A stretch of DNA of 64,000 nt from Agrostemma githago (GCA_958450325.1 OY288250.1:43622683-43686682); one strand, 5' to 3'; shown: positions 1 to 11,584, counted from the stretch's first letter. The notes: a model not told the origin generated them from the letters alone. Made by a program: numbers and translations.

Positions 1-135
1 GGCCCGAAGGGTCCAAGTCACTACTACAAACTCCCTATTTTCTAGACACTTTAAGGTTGACACTTTTATAAAGGGTCAACCCTATTTTGTACCTAATTAC
101 CAATCTTGACTCTTTCATGTGTCAAGAACAGTAAA

Positions 136-1286
136 ATAATTATTAATAATTTTAATAAATTAAAAAACTGCTTCCACGTACTGATCTTCTCCCAAAAAAA
201 CAATTATTCTCGCGCAGATGGATAGCTAATAATATTCCCATCACAAACCACCGTCGTGCATCAAGCTAGGATTCATCTAAACCTAGGTAATTATAATATA
301 ATTAACATCTTCGTCAATCATCTTCATCCGCTACCAGCATCTTCGTCAATCATCTTCAGTTCATCCGCACATCACTCATCTTCGTCAATCATCCGCACGA
401 CTATATTCAGATCATCTTCTCAAATTGGTTATCCGTTTCGCTACACCATTCATCGATCAGTCATCATCTTCGTCAATCATGAACTCATCAACTGACAGGT
501 TTCATACGTGTTTATTATCATCAATTCATCCGTGTTTGTCGCACATTAAGATATCGTTATTGATCATTTTGTTTGATGTAATTCGTTGTGAGAACATAAC
601 GGTTATTGATAATTTTATTGTTCGTGATTTTATTGCTGATGTAGTTTTATTGTTTGATGTAATGTTATTGCTGATAATTTTATAACAGTTGTGAGAGCAT
701 AACATTAAGATAACAATTGCTAATGATTTTGTTTGATGATTTTATTGTTCGATTCATACGGGTTTTTCAATTGATTACAGAAAGAGCATTTTTTTAATTG
801 ATGATTTTAATTGATGATTTTAGTTGCTGATAATTTTAATTGATGATTTTAATTTTACTATTCGTAATATATCGTTATTGAGCTTATGTTTGATTACTAA
901 AACTCTTGATGTGAAGTGATATCTCCTCATCATTGAAGATTCAGAGGTCATTAATATGTTGTATAAGCACTTATATACGAGTATTATATATGCTGTATGA
1001 CTGTAGACGATTAAATGACCCCATGAAAGTTGAAACAGAGATTGTCCAACAAACATTATTCTTTTTATGTCTTTGATATCCATTTTCAGTAAACCAACCT
1101 ACAATGTTACTCATTGGCAATTCTTGGGATATAAAACCTTGGTTTCTCACAACTACCAAGTCTTCCCTTTGTTGTTCTGAGATCTATATGCTGATATAGC
1201 TCGTTTCATTTAAATTTTTTGTTTGAAAAAATTTTACTTCAAAACTACCATTATTTAAAGTTTTTTTTAATTGCTTCTTGCTGTAG
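136..1286. other. AT-rich CACTA interior without recognisable gene
   Basis: Short low-complexity direct repeats (forms of TCATCTTCGTCAATCATC, 300-490, and TTTTATTGTTTGATG-like runs, 560-860) dominate. Small reading frames here have no recognisable domain. A pyrimidine-rich tract ending CTGTAG just before 1287 looks like an intron acceptor for the captured exon that follows. Confidence 0.5.
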
Positions 1287-1763
1287 GAACTTTGTGCAAA
1301 AGGTGGAGTCCTTCGCCTTGTGAAAGTTGTCTTGAGTTTGAATACCCCACCTATATTGAAGGAGTCTTCTGCAGTAATTGTTGCACTTTCTAGGCTAAAA
1401 GCTCGAGTACTATCTATAGTAAATTCAGAAATTGTTGGAACATATCTCCTAGAAGTCTTAGAATTTGTTTCACAGTGCAAATTTTAATACTATTACATAT
1501 TTTTGTTACTTATTACTAAATATCTGCTTTTATGTGTATCATCAATGAACGGCAGTCTCATTAAACATAATGTTCTTTCTATAAGGTTCTTCAAATCCCA
1601 TTCTATTTGGATCTTTTCTACAACAGGTATGGTTTGACATTAGAGATGGGATTCTGCAGCTCTTGCATCTGTGTGAAGCAGAAAGTGTATCTTATTTGGA
1701 TGAGGTTGCCAGAATGCCAGTATACCTGAAAGCATGGATCTGGTGAAGTCTGTTGCACTAGAG
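1287..1763 (+). pseudogene. Captured nucleoporin-like exons (NUP205-like)
   Basis: Two exon-like blocks lie in one direction. The first (from 1287) follows a T-rich tract plus AG and reads ELCAKGGVLRLVKVVLSL and RLKARVLSI. The second (1627-1763) follows ACAG, reads LLHLCEAESVSYLDEVARM, and ends at GAG/GTTAGT, a plausible donor. From memory these strings resemble the alpha-helical scaffold protein NUP205 of the plant nuclear pore; I could not search a database. After the second block a few bases shift the frame before PESMDLVKSVALE. The copy is therefore partial and frameshifted, with retained introns, which indicates DNA-level capture rather than retrocopying. It cannot make a functional nucleoporin. 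Confidence 0.5.
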
Positions 1764-3379
1764 GTTAGTGTTAATCAGTTTCATTTTTATTTGAAGCATA
1801 TTTAATATCTCTAATCTCCTACTTATTTTACTCATACTTACTGTGTCATCTAAAATGTAACTGTTGAGTCACGACTTGTTTTGCTGTTGAAAAGTTTCTG
1901 GTTGGAAGTTTGGTGCTATTTTTTTGCTCTATCATCAAGGGCTATACGGGTATGGATACGGATACAGATACATACATATATCCGACACGTGACAAGGTAC
2001 TCATAAATTTGGAGGACACAAACACAGCAAGAAAGATCAATATACATATTGAAATAAAGAGAATTTAAAGTCATTTATTACGAACATCTGAATTTGGTCA
2101 CTTCAAAGACCTCAAAGCACAAAAATGGCAACACAAACATCAGAGTTTTATAAACTCAATTTTAGATATCAAGTCTTACAAACTCAACAAGTACTACGAA
2201 GTACTCCGCATAATATAATCAATAATCAATTATTTGGTCTTATTTTTTGCACTTCTAGTGTCAGTTATCTTGTAGTATAATGTAATTAATACCAACTAGT
2301 AGTAGCTCTATGATACTAGTTGCGGTTATTATGTTATTTTTGTGTATTTAGATCTGTTTTGTCATCTCCATGTAGGTACTAGATTGTGAATAAGTAAGGA
2401 AAAATTGAGGTAACAATGCAAAACCAAGTGAGTCAAAACAAGATAAGACATATCAAATGACAAAAAAATGAAATAATTGGAGTTGGAATTACCGCCAAAG
2501 TCAAACTTGACTCGACTATAACTCATTCTCACCTAAACCCATCTTTTAATCAATGTACTTCAACCTTCCATATAACTTCTAAGAACATCATTAAGCTTCA
2601 ATTCAAACTACTTCCCCGCCAATGTGAACCATAAACCTATAAACAATAATTCTTCATTCAAGTACGGAAACCCAACGACATCTCACCTTTTAAGGTGTGT
2701 CCAAAGCGTGTCCAAATGTCGTGGAAGGTGTCGGACATGTGTTTTAATAAATTAAAAAAACCTGACACAGTTTCATAGGTATCTAAAATGTTGTCGCATG
2801 TCATACCGGTGCCGGACATAGGAACGTTAGTTGGGAGAATTGTCTATGTTTTAGATATCAATAGTTATGGTTAAGTCTATTTTTTGTGCTTTGCTGCTCA
2901 TTGCTTGATAACGATTATTAAGTAACTAACTTGCTAAATACGGAAATGTTGCGCAGCTAAATCTTTGTAATGCAGAACAATCTTCAAGGATTTTATCTGC
3001 CGATACATACACTCATTTCTCACTGTAGGTTAATCTGCATGCAATTTGGTCAACAATGACATCATATGCTGTTAGTGGCAGTGGATGGGGCATATTTTTA
3101 ATCCAATATTACTGCTGTTAACCATGTTATGCTTTGTCGTTGTGCCTCATAAGTTTCTTAATGCATTCTGTTTTTTTTCCCGTGATTAGTGAATTCTAAC
3201 TTCTAAGTAAGTTAGCACCTTTCTTTGGAGAACTGAACCTCATTGGCTCAAAAAAAGTGATATATCTAGAGTGCATAGAGTGTTAAGGAAACAAAATTTT
3301 GACAGTGGTGAGAAAAAAAACCTTAATCATACAGAAGATGGAAAAAATTGTCACTAATCTGACTAAGTAAAACAAGGCA
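1764..3379. other. CACTA interior, no gene seen
   Basis: AT-rich sequence with many stops in all frames. It may include remaining intron sequence of the captured gene (1764-1900). A segment at 2690-2830 contains short repeats around GTGTCGGACATG. No domain, RNA gene or further element end was recognised. Confidence 0.4.
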
Positions 3380-3613
3380 TTGGTGGAGAAACAAGAAGAA
3401 TTACAAATGAAGAATGATTCCCATGCTCAATTATTGAAGGTGATGTCTGGACAGTTAGGCCAAATCTTGGATGCTGTAAGTTCTGGAAAGGCACCAATTG
3501 AGTATCTAAGTCCTGCAAGAAATGTCTTATATACGGCAAATCAAGAGGTAATCTTACACCCTACATTGTATATAATTTTGTATACTTGCATTACATTGAC
3601 AAAAAAGCTCTAA
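3380..3613 (+). pseudogene. Possible transposase C-terminal coiled-coil exon
   Basis: A 77-residue frame begins in a Lys/Glu/Gln-rich helix (VEKQEELQMKNDSHAQLLKV) followed by MSGQLGQILDAVSSGKAP. The heptad-like character resembles the C-terminal coiled coil of plant Transposase_24 (Ptta/En/Spm) proteins, which fits the CACTA context. The upstream frame (EKIVTNLTK then a stop) is degenerate and the downstream part runs into AT-rich sequence, so this is at best one exon of a dead gene. A captured host coiled-coil exon is the alternative. Confidence 0.35.
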
Positions 3614-4802
3614 AACCAAAAAACTGACCTGAGTGAAGCAAAATTGTACTCCGGCTCGGCAAACATGGACATATATGGATTATGCGGAATACATATTATA
3701 GTATATACTATGTAATACATATGGCTTATGGAATAGTAGTAAGTCTTACTATCATAAGCATATACTTAGGAATTGCTTCGTTATGGAATTCTTATTGTAG
3801 GATTAACTAGGTTATGAATCTAAGATATCATATTGCTTCGTTACGGAATTTCCGTAATCTGACATTTCTGCCCTTTCCGTAGACGTGATTAAGTCTTCTG
3901 TACGGACTTTCCTCTGGAATTTATGCAGGATCAACATTGCAAAATTGTTGAATGTGAAACGAGTCTAGGGGAAGAAATCTTATGTGGGATCTTTTATGTG
4001 GGATCTTTGATCTTGTGTGTAATCTATTTTGTTCTGTTCATTTTTAACGTCTCTTCTTATCTATGCTTGGTTACGCTTCCCGAAATAGCCTGTGTGACTG
4101 AAGTATTGATTAGTCTGTTCAGATCTTGTCTCCTTTCATGCCTTTGAGGCACTATATATGGTAATGTTGTGTATACGCTTATGTAAACTACTTTAGTCAT
4201 CAAACGTGACAAATGTGCGTGAACCTACTAGAAGCTTTCATCTTAATCTTATCTAAGCTTGCCATCAATCTTAACCTTTCATCATGTTTGTGCTCATATA
4301 AATTGGTTATTATTTTGTAGGTTTCAGGTTCTGCAAAAGATGATTGTCCATCGGAGTAATTGCAAGAACTTGTTTTCAGACTAGTCTATCAATTAAGACG
4401 GTTGTTGTTGCATGTACGCGAGTTTTGTTATTTAATACTCGTGATGAGACATTTCGTTACATATATTTTTCTTTTTGATCGATATTAGATTTGGTTATTA
4501 ATTTAGTACGTACTCAATTATGTTTGAGAGCAGATATTTTCACGTAATTTTTTTAGCCTTCCATTTTGTACGAGACATTATTGAATCAATCATGATACTA
4601 TATTTGCATGATTGACAATCGTACATTACTACGTATATCGGTTATTATTTAATATTTTATTTGATTAACTTTGTTAGATTAATGGATTTTTGTTTTTTAT
4701 TTATTCTGTATTATATTTAATTTATGGTAAAAATGTTGTAGGTTTATTATATATCCTTTTGTCAATATGTAAAAAAAGAATTATGAATTGTTTTCTCTAA
4801 AG
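3614..4802. other. CACTA interior, AT-rich, weak exon candidates only
   Basis: A block at 3930-3985 follows TTATGCAG and reads DQHCKIVECETSLGEEILC, which looks protein-like but is not recognised. The frame then runs into a hydrophobic, probably non-coding stretch. Another small block at 4321-4360 (after TTTTGTAG) reads VSGSAKDDCPSE then stop and could be a last exon. The remainder is AT-rich with no support for a gene. Confidence 0.3.
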
Positions 4803-5102
4803 TAAATGTCGACGCTTTTTTACGCCAAGGCTAGTTACCACCAATTTTTTCTTTACGCACATTAGTGTCAACCTTTGAATTCTTGACACATAAAAGCATG
4901 AGAAATCTTGACGCCATAAAGTGTCGGCTTGAATTGTTGACACAAGAAAGTGTCGAGAATAGTGACACTTAATAGGGTCAGAAATTCCTGACGGCCCAAA
5001 TTCCGACGCTTTTCTAAAGCGTCAGGAATATAATTCTCGACGCTTTAAAGCGTCGAAAATCAAAGGAAAAAGCGTCGAGATTCATAGGGATTTGTAATAG
5101 TG
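4803..5102. repeat. CACTA subterminal repeat array
   Basis: Repeated forms of GACGCTTT, GTGTCGAGA and TTGACAC occur in both orientations over the last 300 bp; related copies (GACACTTT, GTTGACAC) lie in the first 130 bp. A perfect 18-bp palindrome, CGACGCTTTAAAGCGTCG, lies at 5038-5055. In CACTA elements subterminal repeats bind the element's DNA-binding transposase. Here their role is inferred from position. Confidence 0.75.
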
Positions 5103-5129
5103 AGTTACAAAATAAGTGGGATAAAAAGA

Positions 5130-5700
5130 GATTACAAAAGGAGCCTGCAAATCCGGCTCGCAATGCAGGGCAGGACTACTCTTCATCGAAACCCGGAGAG
5201 TAATCCCCAAGACTGCAACGGCCTCCGTCATCGGACCCCAGTCCCAGCTTCCTGAGTCCTTGAAAGGGTCGTCGGGGCCCTCATCTTTACTCCCCAGGGC
5301 CTCCCGGCCAGATGAGTAGCCTTGACCTTCACTGTCCCCTGAGTCCCGACTGCTCAGGTCCCAATCATGACAATACAGGGCCACCCTGATACCCTCAGGG
5401 GAGCCATAATCCTCCTTCTTTCTCACCAAGGGAGAAGAAGGGTCTGACTCAGGAGAAGAGCCCAAGTCAGGGCAGTCAGGGGCGAAATGTTCAGGATGTA
5501 GCCAGGGGAAGCATCTGTAGCATCCCCTGTAAGAGCAACCCCCCGCTTGGGTACAACGTTTGGGTCCATGCCCTGTGGGGGGAAAGACCTCTTAGGGCGC
5601 TTGCTGGCCCTGGAGGAAGGCTTCGCCCTGACAGTCTGTGAAGGACGAGAGCATGTTCGTCAGCTCTGACGAAGGGCCAGGTGTACCTGCCTGGGGTACC
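5130..5700 (-). pseudogene. Zinc-knuckle reading frame beside an LTR (gag-like or antisense ORF)
   Basis: The minus strand reads CYRCFPWLHPEHFAPDC (about 5470-5545), a CCHC zinc-knuckle-like motif with atypical spacing. It is preceded by a Lys/Arg-rich stretch (RASKRPKRS) and followed by a Ser/Asp/Gly-rich tail down to 5130. There is no in-frame start close upstream. It sits immediately left of an LTR-like block of opposite orientation, the position where Tat elements keep antisense genes; alternatively it is a gag fragment of another gypsy element. Fragmentary. Confidence 0.35.
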
Positions 5701-5730
5701 TCAATCTCCGACGTACCCTGAAGCAGAGAA

Positions 5731-6178
5731 TGTTCACATAAATTCCATAACGAAAGACCGTTTTTCTCACCGAAGACATTTTTATTTGAAGAAGAATAGA
5801 GGAAGATGAAGATGGATTGTGAAAATGATGAAGTAAAGTAGGAATTTATACAAGGGCAAAGGCAAGGCATTAAATGGCGCCTCAACCATTCTTACAAGAA
5901 AGAGCCAATCGACAATCCAGCACGAAGCCCGAGAGACCACTTTACAAGAAAATTAATTATGAGGAAAGACATCCCAACTCTTACAAGAAAATTAATTAAA
6001 AATACTTTACCATTTCCGACATAAAAACGGTTAGACTTTCTCTCTCTAGACTCTTACTCTAAAAACCGCCACCTTGCTCCTCACGAGTAAGGTTCATCAA
6101 GGCATTTCACGGACTGACTTAGGCATCAAAGAGGGTTCCCCCGGACACCTCCGGGGCCCTGTGCGTTCTGTGTGCAGG
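5731..6178 (+). mobile_element. LTR relic, Ty3/gypsy Tat-like
   Basis: The block starts TGTTCACATAAATTCC and ends in a U5-like segment containing GACTGACTTAGGCATC and CCTGTGCGTTCTGTGTGCA. A downstream element of GACTGACTTAGGCATC type is familiar to me from plant Tat/Retand LTRs. The purine-rich AAGCAGAGAA precedes the start. No target duplication was found, so the copy is partial and the left boundary is uncertain. Confidence 0.4.
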
Positions 6179-7453
6179 GGGCAGGCCATCTTCGCCGAGA
6201 AGGTCCGACCACCGGAGGAGGAAGAAGGAGAGGTCAAAGGAAGTTGGACGATCATTATCCAAGTAACATCATAATCAAGGGATCCGAATCCGAAGTCGGG
6301 TCTGTTGTTTCCGTGACCGGAACACGACTCATATCGAGTCTCGTTTTGTATTAAGCTTAATTCCGATATTCGTAAAACAATTTTAATAATTTTATTTTGT
6401 TCGAAAACCTATTTTAATTTCCTCGTTCGCGAGAATTTTTATTAATCTCGAGAAATTGCTACATAATTATTATTTTTCAAACGCGATTTCCATACGATTT
6501 TCTCTAAACATATTTATTATTTTTGGACTCGTTGTTAACATTTATTCTCGTCTAAAAAATTTAATATTTTCTTTTATTAGGGATGTTAAAACCGGGATTT
6601 AAGCTCATGAGTTTTCGTTCGATACTTAACAATTTTTCCTATTTTATTCACTATTTCTAAACTGACCCATTTACGATTTTAAGCAAACCGGGCCTCGACA
6701 ATTTCAGTGCAGTCATGTGCCTTAGCTACACCAACCAAATTTAGATATTTTGTTAGTTGAATTTGTCAAAAATTGATTCCATATTCTCTCTTATCTTCGC
6801 TCCACTTCCCCTCTATTTTGGCAGACTATTTAGGGCACTATTTATCAATTATCTCGCTTTTTTAAACTCCTCTTAAACCCCAACATAACTCCCTTAATTC
6901 CTACCCTAACATTGTACGTACTCTCTCTTCTCCTCTCCCCTGCAAAAAAAGGTGATTGAACGTAAAACACAGCAACAACAACAATCACAGATTTCAGTAA
7001 TTTTGCGTGCCCTGTTCTTCTATTTTCTCGATTCCGATTCTTGTGTCGTAATCCTTGTTCATCCTAATCGATAAGGTAATTAACAATCGAATTCTTAATT
7101 CCTTCTTCCTTCAACCCGATTTCTTATACTAATATATGGGTCTTGTACCTTGTTTATATTTTTTTATAGGCTTTCACGACAATCCCGAGGAGGACGAGTA
7201 TATTATCAACTCCGTGTGGAAAGTCACAGTAATAATCACGTAGTTATATTAGCAAAGTCATAGTCGTTGTTCAGCAAAGTCACGGTCGTTGTTGAGCAAA
7301 GTTACATTTCATTAAGGTCAGAGTTAAATGCGTGTGTTGCAAGATTCATAGTTTCTAGGGTTGAATCTAGGGTATTTTTTTCCACTTTAGACCACAGCTT
7401 TGTTGTTGTAAAGTTCATTCAAACCTCTGATCTTTGCATTTTCATTCACGTAT
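6179..7453. other. Degenerate LTR-like AT-rich sequence
   Basis: 6280-6900 contains strings such as TTCGCGAGAATTTTTATTAATCTCGAG, shortened here in meaning to a TCGCGA-type block also seen inside the long LTR at 49669-53172. It then passes into a pyrimidine-rich 5'-UTR-like stretch (6780-7060). I read it as an eroded long LTR of the Tekay-like type. 7060-7453 has AGCAAAGTCACGGTCGTTG-type short repeats and no recognised gene. Confidence 0.3.
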
Positions 7454-7669
7454 ATGTCAGCTGAAGACACAGTTAGTGCTCCTTACGTAGGGCAGACATT
7501 CGTGGACATCGACGGAGCGTTTGAGTTTTATCAATCTTACGCATGCTCTGGGGGTTTTGAGGTGAAAAGGTACACGACAACTAGATCCTATGATGGTTCG
7601 ATTAAGAAGAAATTATTGGCTTGTAATAAGGAGGGCCAAATAGCTAACCAGAGCATGGTCAAGTTATGA
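7454..7669 (+). pseudogene. FAR1/FHY3-type DNA-binding domain fragment
   Basis: The 71-residue frame contains PYVGQTFVDIDGAFEFYQSY, then ACSGGFEVKR and a Lys-rich stretch. This is the start of the WRKY-GCM1-like zinc-binding domain of FAR1/FHY3 proteins and of the MULE transposases they descend from. The conserved aromatic and glycine pattern is intact, but the frame stops after about 70 residues, before the rest of the domain and the MULE catalytic core. The ATG at 7454 is plausible but a preceding exon may be missing. The same N-terminal module recurs at 16.7, 20.7 and 23.8 kb. Confidence 0.6.
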
Positions 7670-8149
7670 CGAATACCATGTGACGAATGGGGAAGTCATA
7701 TTACCATTCAATGTAATAGATGAGGGAGGAGGGCATACCATGTGACGAATACCGAACAACGCCATCATCACTCCAGATGGGGAGGACACCCCACGCTGTG
7801 CGTCGTCCGCCTCCAACCAGTTCATCAGGTGCGACCAACACTCCAGCATCGCCTCGCTCATTTTACCTCCGGACAAGAGCGTTTGAATCTCACGCCTCTC
7901 CAGCGTCGCAAGAGCGCTGTAGTACACCAATTGCTCCATGTGTTACGAATTGGTTATATTATTTAATATGCTACAAGAATTAGGGGAGTAAACGCTTACA
8001 TAGATTTCTTCGTACCCATTATCATCAAGGAAGCAATAGTCGGCGATGTGTTTTCGCAGGTGGAGCATCTTACTCGTTAGTGCCCGATTCATGAGAAACC
8101 CAACCCATCCCCACTGCCCCGTGATCAAGCCTTGATTGCTGACCGACAT
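7664..8149 (-). pseudogene. Displaced Ulp1-gene segment (pre-catalytic region)
   Basis: Two minus-strand frames read LTSKMLHLRKHIADYCFLDD (8149-7943) and ERREIQTLLSGGKMSEAM (7939-7664). They resemble the helical region that precedes the protease fold in Ulp1-type TE proteins, yet here they lie downstream of the catalytic exons on the same strand. This points to a rearrangement or the remains of a second copy. No intact frame joins the two. Confidence 0.35.
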
Positions 8150-8214
8150 TCTTCGAGGAATGATTGGGGTTTGGGTTCAGGCGTCGCCGGGGTTGAACTC
8201 ATACGCTTTCGCTT

Positions 8215-9017
8215 CTAGGAGGTTGTCTTCACCGGAGTTTTTTCATTCGCACGATTCACCAACAACGATTCCTTGTACCTCCTGAAATTTTCTATGCTCT
8301 TCAAAACAACGTCCCTCAACTTGTTCAAGTCACTCAAAACAAGGGTTGCGACGATCTCTGCCCTGCACAGATTCATGGCCGCCATTGTCCACAAAGAGCA
8401 GTGAAATGGGAACCCGGCGTACAACATCATGTGCATCATCAGGTACACTCCACAATCATTGGCGGAGTAGCCTACCCCCATCCAAAATAAGGGAATGTTC
8501 ACCATCCTAAACGTACTGACTTTCTTACCCTTGCTCACCCCCCCGCTGTACCATGTACTCTCCCATTTTATCAACCTACAAAACAAATCGAACCAGGATA
8601 AGTTGTTGAATACAGTCACAGTCACAAAATTGATTTAATAGTCACACATGTCAAAGAAAAGAATCTTACCGCTATTCGAGTGATGCCACAGTAAGGCAAT
8701 GTATCAAAATCATCACCGTACAACCTGTTGTCGAGATACTCTACTTGTTCCGATTGGAAGTTTATGCAGGCGCAACTGTAGTGGTCGTTGTTCCCGGATA
8801 AAATTGGGACGAACACCTGCAACCAATGCGTCAAAAATTTATGCTCATAACCACTACTAACGAACATTATTTGTGGCTTTATGTAGAGTAATACCATGTC
8901 TGAGTCCAAAGAAAATTCGGAGAAATTGTTTCGCCTCCACTCGTCCCACACGTAGAATATCTGTTCGTCGAGATTCAGGCCCTCGTCTTTTTTGTTCCAC
9001 AATTCCAGCATGGACAT
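8215..9017 (-). pseudogene. Ulp1-like SUMO-protease catalytic exons
   Basis: Two minus-strand blocks form a C48-type cysteine peptidase. 9017-8622 contains VFVPILSGNNDHYSCACINF with the candidate catalytic His, then VEYLDNRL with the Asp. 8625-8215 contains SANDCGVYLMMHMM with the nucleophilic Cys in the usual NDCG context. In Ulp1/SENP enzymes this His-Asp-Cys triad cleaves SUMO from targets or matures it; here the gene travels with a transposon and its substrate is unknown. The catalytic residues are preserved, but the blocks need a splice or frame change between them and the downstream order is scrambled, so activity is doubtful. Confidence 0.65.
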
Positions 9018-9049
9018 CTTCTCACATGCACCGATGTTAAAACAAGTAG

Positions 9050-9270
9050 TTAGTGATTATACGCCCTCAAGTGCGTGACTATACACACCTGGTGGTGTGT
9101 GACTATATAGCTTATAGTGAGTGATTATACACCTCCAAGTGTACGACTGGACAACCTAAGGTGTCTGACCATACACCTTCAAATGTGTGACTATACACCA
9201 GAAAGTGTGTGACTGTACAACATGGTCTGCGATTATACACCATAAAGTGTGTGGTTATACAACATAAAGT
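9050..9270. repeat. 22-bp degenerate repeat array (GTGACTATACA type)
   Basis: About ten copies of a unit like GTGTGTGACTATACACC(N)5 recur at about 22-bp steps. The same family recurs at 11585-11960 and 13330-13830, and in the opposite strand at 25790-27150. It lies between exons, so it is probably intronic. Confidence 0.75.
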
Positions 9271-9721
9271 TGGTGACTTTTTTAAAAACATGTGGAGCTA
9301 CAAATTTTTTGAGGGTCAGTGTACCCTATGTCCAAGAGAAAAGAAACGTCTACTGGTTACGCGTGCTGTAGATTTCTCATACATAAGCTGGTTGAGTAGC
9401 CTACACCAGCAGTCGATGGCGTTATTTGTCAGCTTCACGCCGTTCTCATGCGACTACATGTTCTCCCTCGTTATACAGTCGTATGCTATGTACTCGACAA
9501 ATTGTTCACTGCAGATCAAACAAAGTCTCGATGAACATATGTATATAAAATCACATGTGTATAAAATACGTGAACACCACAATTAATACGTACCCTTTTG
9601 GATGGTCAGTTGATCGGTCGAAGATGTAGTCTATCACATCCTTCCGCACGCTGAAGACATCAGAGAAGATGACTACATTAGAGCACATGAATTGAGACAC
9701 GACATGCTGTCCCCTTTACGG
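9271..9721. other. MULE sequence without recognised exon
   Basis: Between the repeat array and the hAT insertion I see no domain on either strand. It probably belongs to an intron or diverged exon of the Ulp1-like gene, because flanking blocks on the minus strand do. Confidence 0.3.
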
Positions 9722-10499
9722 CATGGGCGATCCCACCTAGTAGCAAGGGGTAGCGGTTGCTACCCCAAGCCCAAAAAAATTGATGAAGAAGATGGATTTA
9801 TGCTACCCCAAAATACAACTAAAGATAGAATAAAATTAAAAACACACAGCAAAACATAACATAAATGTTTGGGCCTGGTGGTAAAGGAAGCTCCTACTTT
9901 AGGTCAAGTGTAGTGTGGTCATGAGTTCAAGCTTTGTCAATGACTGTTTTATTTAACATCTATACATTTAAGGACTCCTTGTTTCAATTTCATGGATTTA
10001 CAATAATTATATTTCTCATATTTCAGAGGACCATATTATTAGTAACTAATAATTTTATTTCTAACTCATTAGTTTTCACGAGGGAAAAATTGACCGAGAA
10101 GATATACAAACCAATACCGAGTTTATACATTTTATTCATAAAGATATTATGTATATATAACATTAATGTATATGCTTCTTCATATATATTTTTCCTTACT
10201 TCCATATTTCAATTTGTTGTTTAGAATTAATAGTTGCAAAAATCTTTCACATAAAAGTAATTGATCATTAGAATAATGGAGTAATATTTTGGGATATGAG
10301 GTACCATTTTCAATAAACACATCGATCATCGCTTTTTTTGTAGTACCTTGATGAATTGATATAGTTGGATGTTATACGTAACTACAAATGAATCCTTTGT
10401 TAAAGAAAAAATCGGACTTTATATTTATGCATTCTTTTATGATAAAAAGTCTTAAAAAAAATTCGCTACCCCATACTTAAAATTCTGGATTTGCCCCTG
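9722..10499. mobile_element. hAT-like DNA transposon, non-autonomous
   Basis: The ends are related inverted sequences: CATGGGCGATCCCACC at the left and CAGGGGCAAATCCAG at the right (reverse complement), the CAGGGGCG-like form seen in plant hAT elements. An 8-bp duplication flanks it: CTTTACGG at 9714-9721 and CTTTGCGG at 10500-10507 (one mismatch). Eight bp is the hAT size. Both subterminal regions contain GCTACCCC. The 778-bp interior encodes no transposase. Confidence 0.8.
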
Positions 10500-11530
10500 C
10501 TTTGCGGGGACCCAAAGTCCATGGAACACCCCAAATTTTCCCGCACGATAACCATGCACTAAAATGCCACGTCGGAGTGGAAAAGGTACCAATGATGAAC
10601 ACCGCCGGTGTTGGGAACGTACGTTGTTTCTTATTGACTCGTAGTCTCGGCTTTCCTAGTCTCACATGTTCGCTGAGCATCCTCCATGACGATGTCCGAT
10701 GTTGCCGTGGTAACGTTCACAACATCGGGTACATCCACCCCGCACTCACTTCACCGCTCGCGTTTGTCGTTGTTGGGTCTACGGTTGTGCTCTTATCCAG
10801 CACAGTCGCGCGCGCATCCGTCGCGTCCCAACTCGCCTGCTGTAGAGCCAGAACTACCTTCCGGCTCTCGCTCACGTCCTCTTCTGTGGCAGGCGGGATA
10901 GATCCCGTAGCCAGCTCTACGTGGAGCCACAACTACGGTTGGACTCATACCAACCGATGCCTGCACCTCGCAGCCTGCTTCGAGTTCTTCACCATGGGTT
11001 AGAGTATCTTCATTGTGCGGCTCATCCATAACAGGCTCGGCCGTATCGTCATCAGCCTCCTCGTAATCCTCACCCTAAAAAAAACCCGGTGACACGAAGC
11101 CACCTTCAAAACTACCCTCATCCTCGTACCCTCCTGTACTCTCATCGTGAAGTCCCCCACTAGGACCCTTGCCCTATGGACTGAGGTCAACATCTTCCAA
11201 TTTTTCCTCCAAGTAACCAGTATCACGTAAGTCTTCCACCATAGTCCGTACTTGCTTAAAGGCACCATGACTGCGTTGTCCCTCGCCCTTTTCAAAATGC
11301 GTACAGCGCACAAAGATGGGGGTGTTCTGGGTAGCTTTCCTCAACTGGTCGACCACCGAAACAACTTCGTTGATATACTTGAGGACAGCTGCATCCTCCC
11401 AGAATTGTTGAGAAGATGGGTGTTGACTTGGAACTGCCATGTCCCTCGTCGCTATGTCCTTTACAGTTGAGGCAATTTCCTCACAGGACTTGCAAAAGGC
11501 AAGCACGGTCCTCTGAAACTTCAGTAAAAA
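10500..11530 (-). pseudogene. Middle exons of the Ulp1-MULE gene
   Basis: The minus-strand frame 11506-11174 reads like a helical, acidic protein segment (LAFCKSCEEIASTVKDIATR and NEVVSVVDQLRKATQ). 11313-10999 and 11029-10717 overlap it in other frames and are degenerate. I recognise no domain, but position and strand fit the linker between the mobile-domain-like part and the protease. Confidence 0.35.
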
Positions 11531-11584
11531 CTCAAGGTCGGCCTATTAGTAAGTCAAAGTAAAATCATCAGTTCAGTTAGACAA

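Larger units (their letters stand above)
19..5102. mobile_element. CACTA (En/Spm) DNA transposon, complete ends, non-autonomous
   Basis: The left end reads CACTACTACAAACTCCCTA and the right end, reverse complemented, reads CACTATTACAAATCCCTA, the CACTA signature. The 3-bp sequence AGT directly flanks both ends (16-18 and 5103-5105), which is the target duplication size of this superfamily. The 5,084-bp interior has no long transposase reading frame. It holds a possible coiled-coil transposase exon (3380-3613) and exons resembling a host nucleoporin (1287-1763). Both ends carry subterminal repeats. I infer a defective element moved in trans that captured host sequence. Boundaries are exact. 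Confidence 0.9.

Noticed and set aside
1287..1763. A resident host nucleoporin gene
   Set aside because: It is partial, frameshifted and lies wholly inside a CACTA element with exact ends.
9866..9945. tRNA-like A and B box sequence
   Set aside because: GGTGGTAAAGG and GAGTTCAAGC are only vaguely like Pol III boxes, no cloverleaf can be drawn, and the stretch lies inside a hAT element.
10502..11002. 166-residue plus-strand frame
   Set aside because: The region is on the strand opposite to the Ulp1-MULE gene, the frame has no recognisable domain and is likely an antisense shadow of GC-rich exons.
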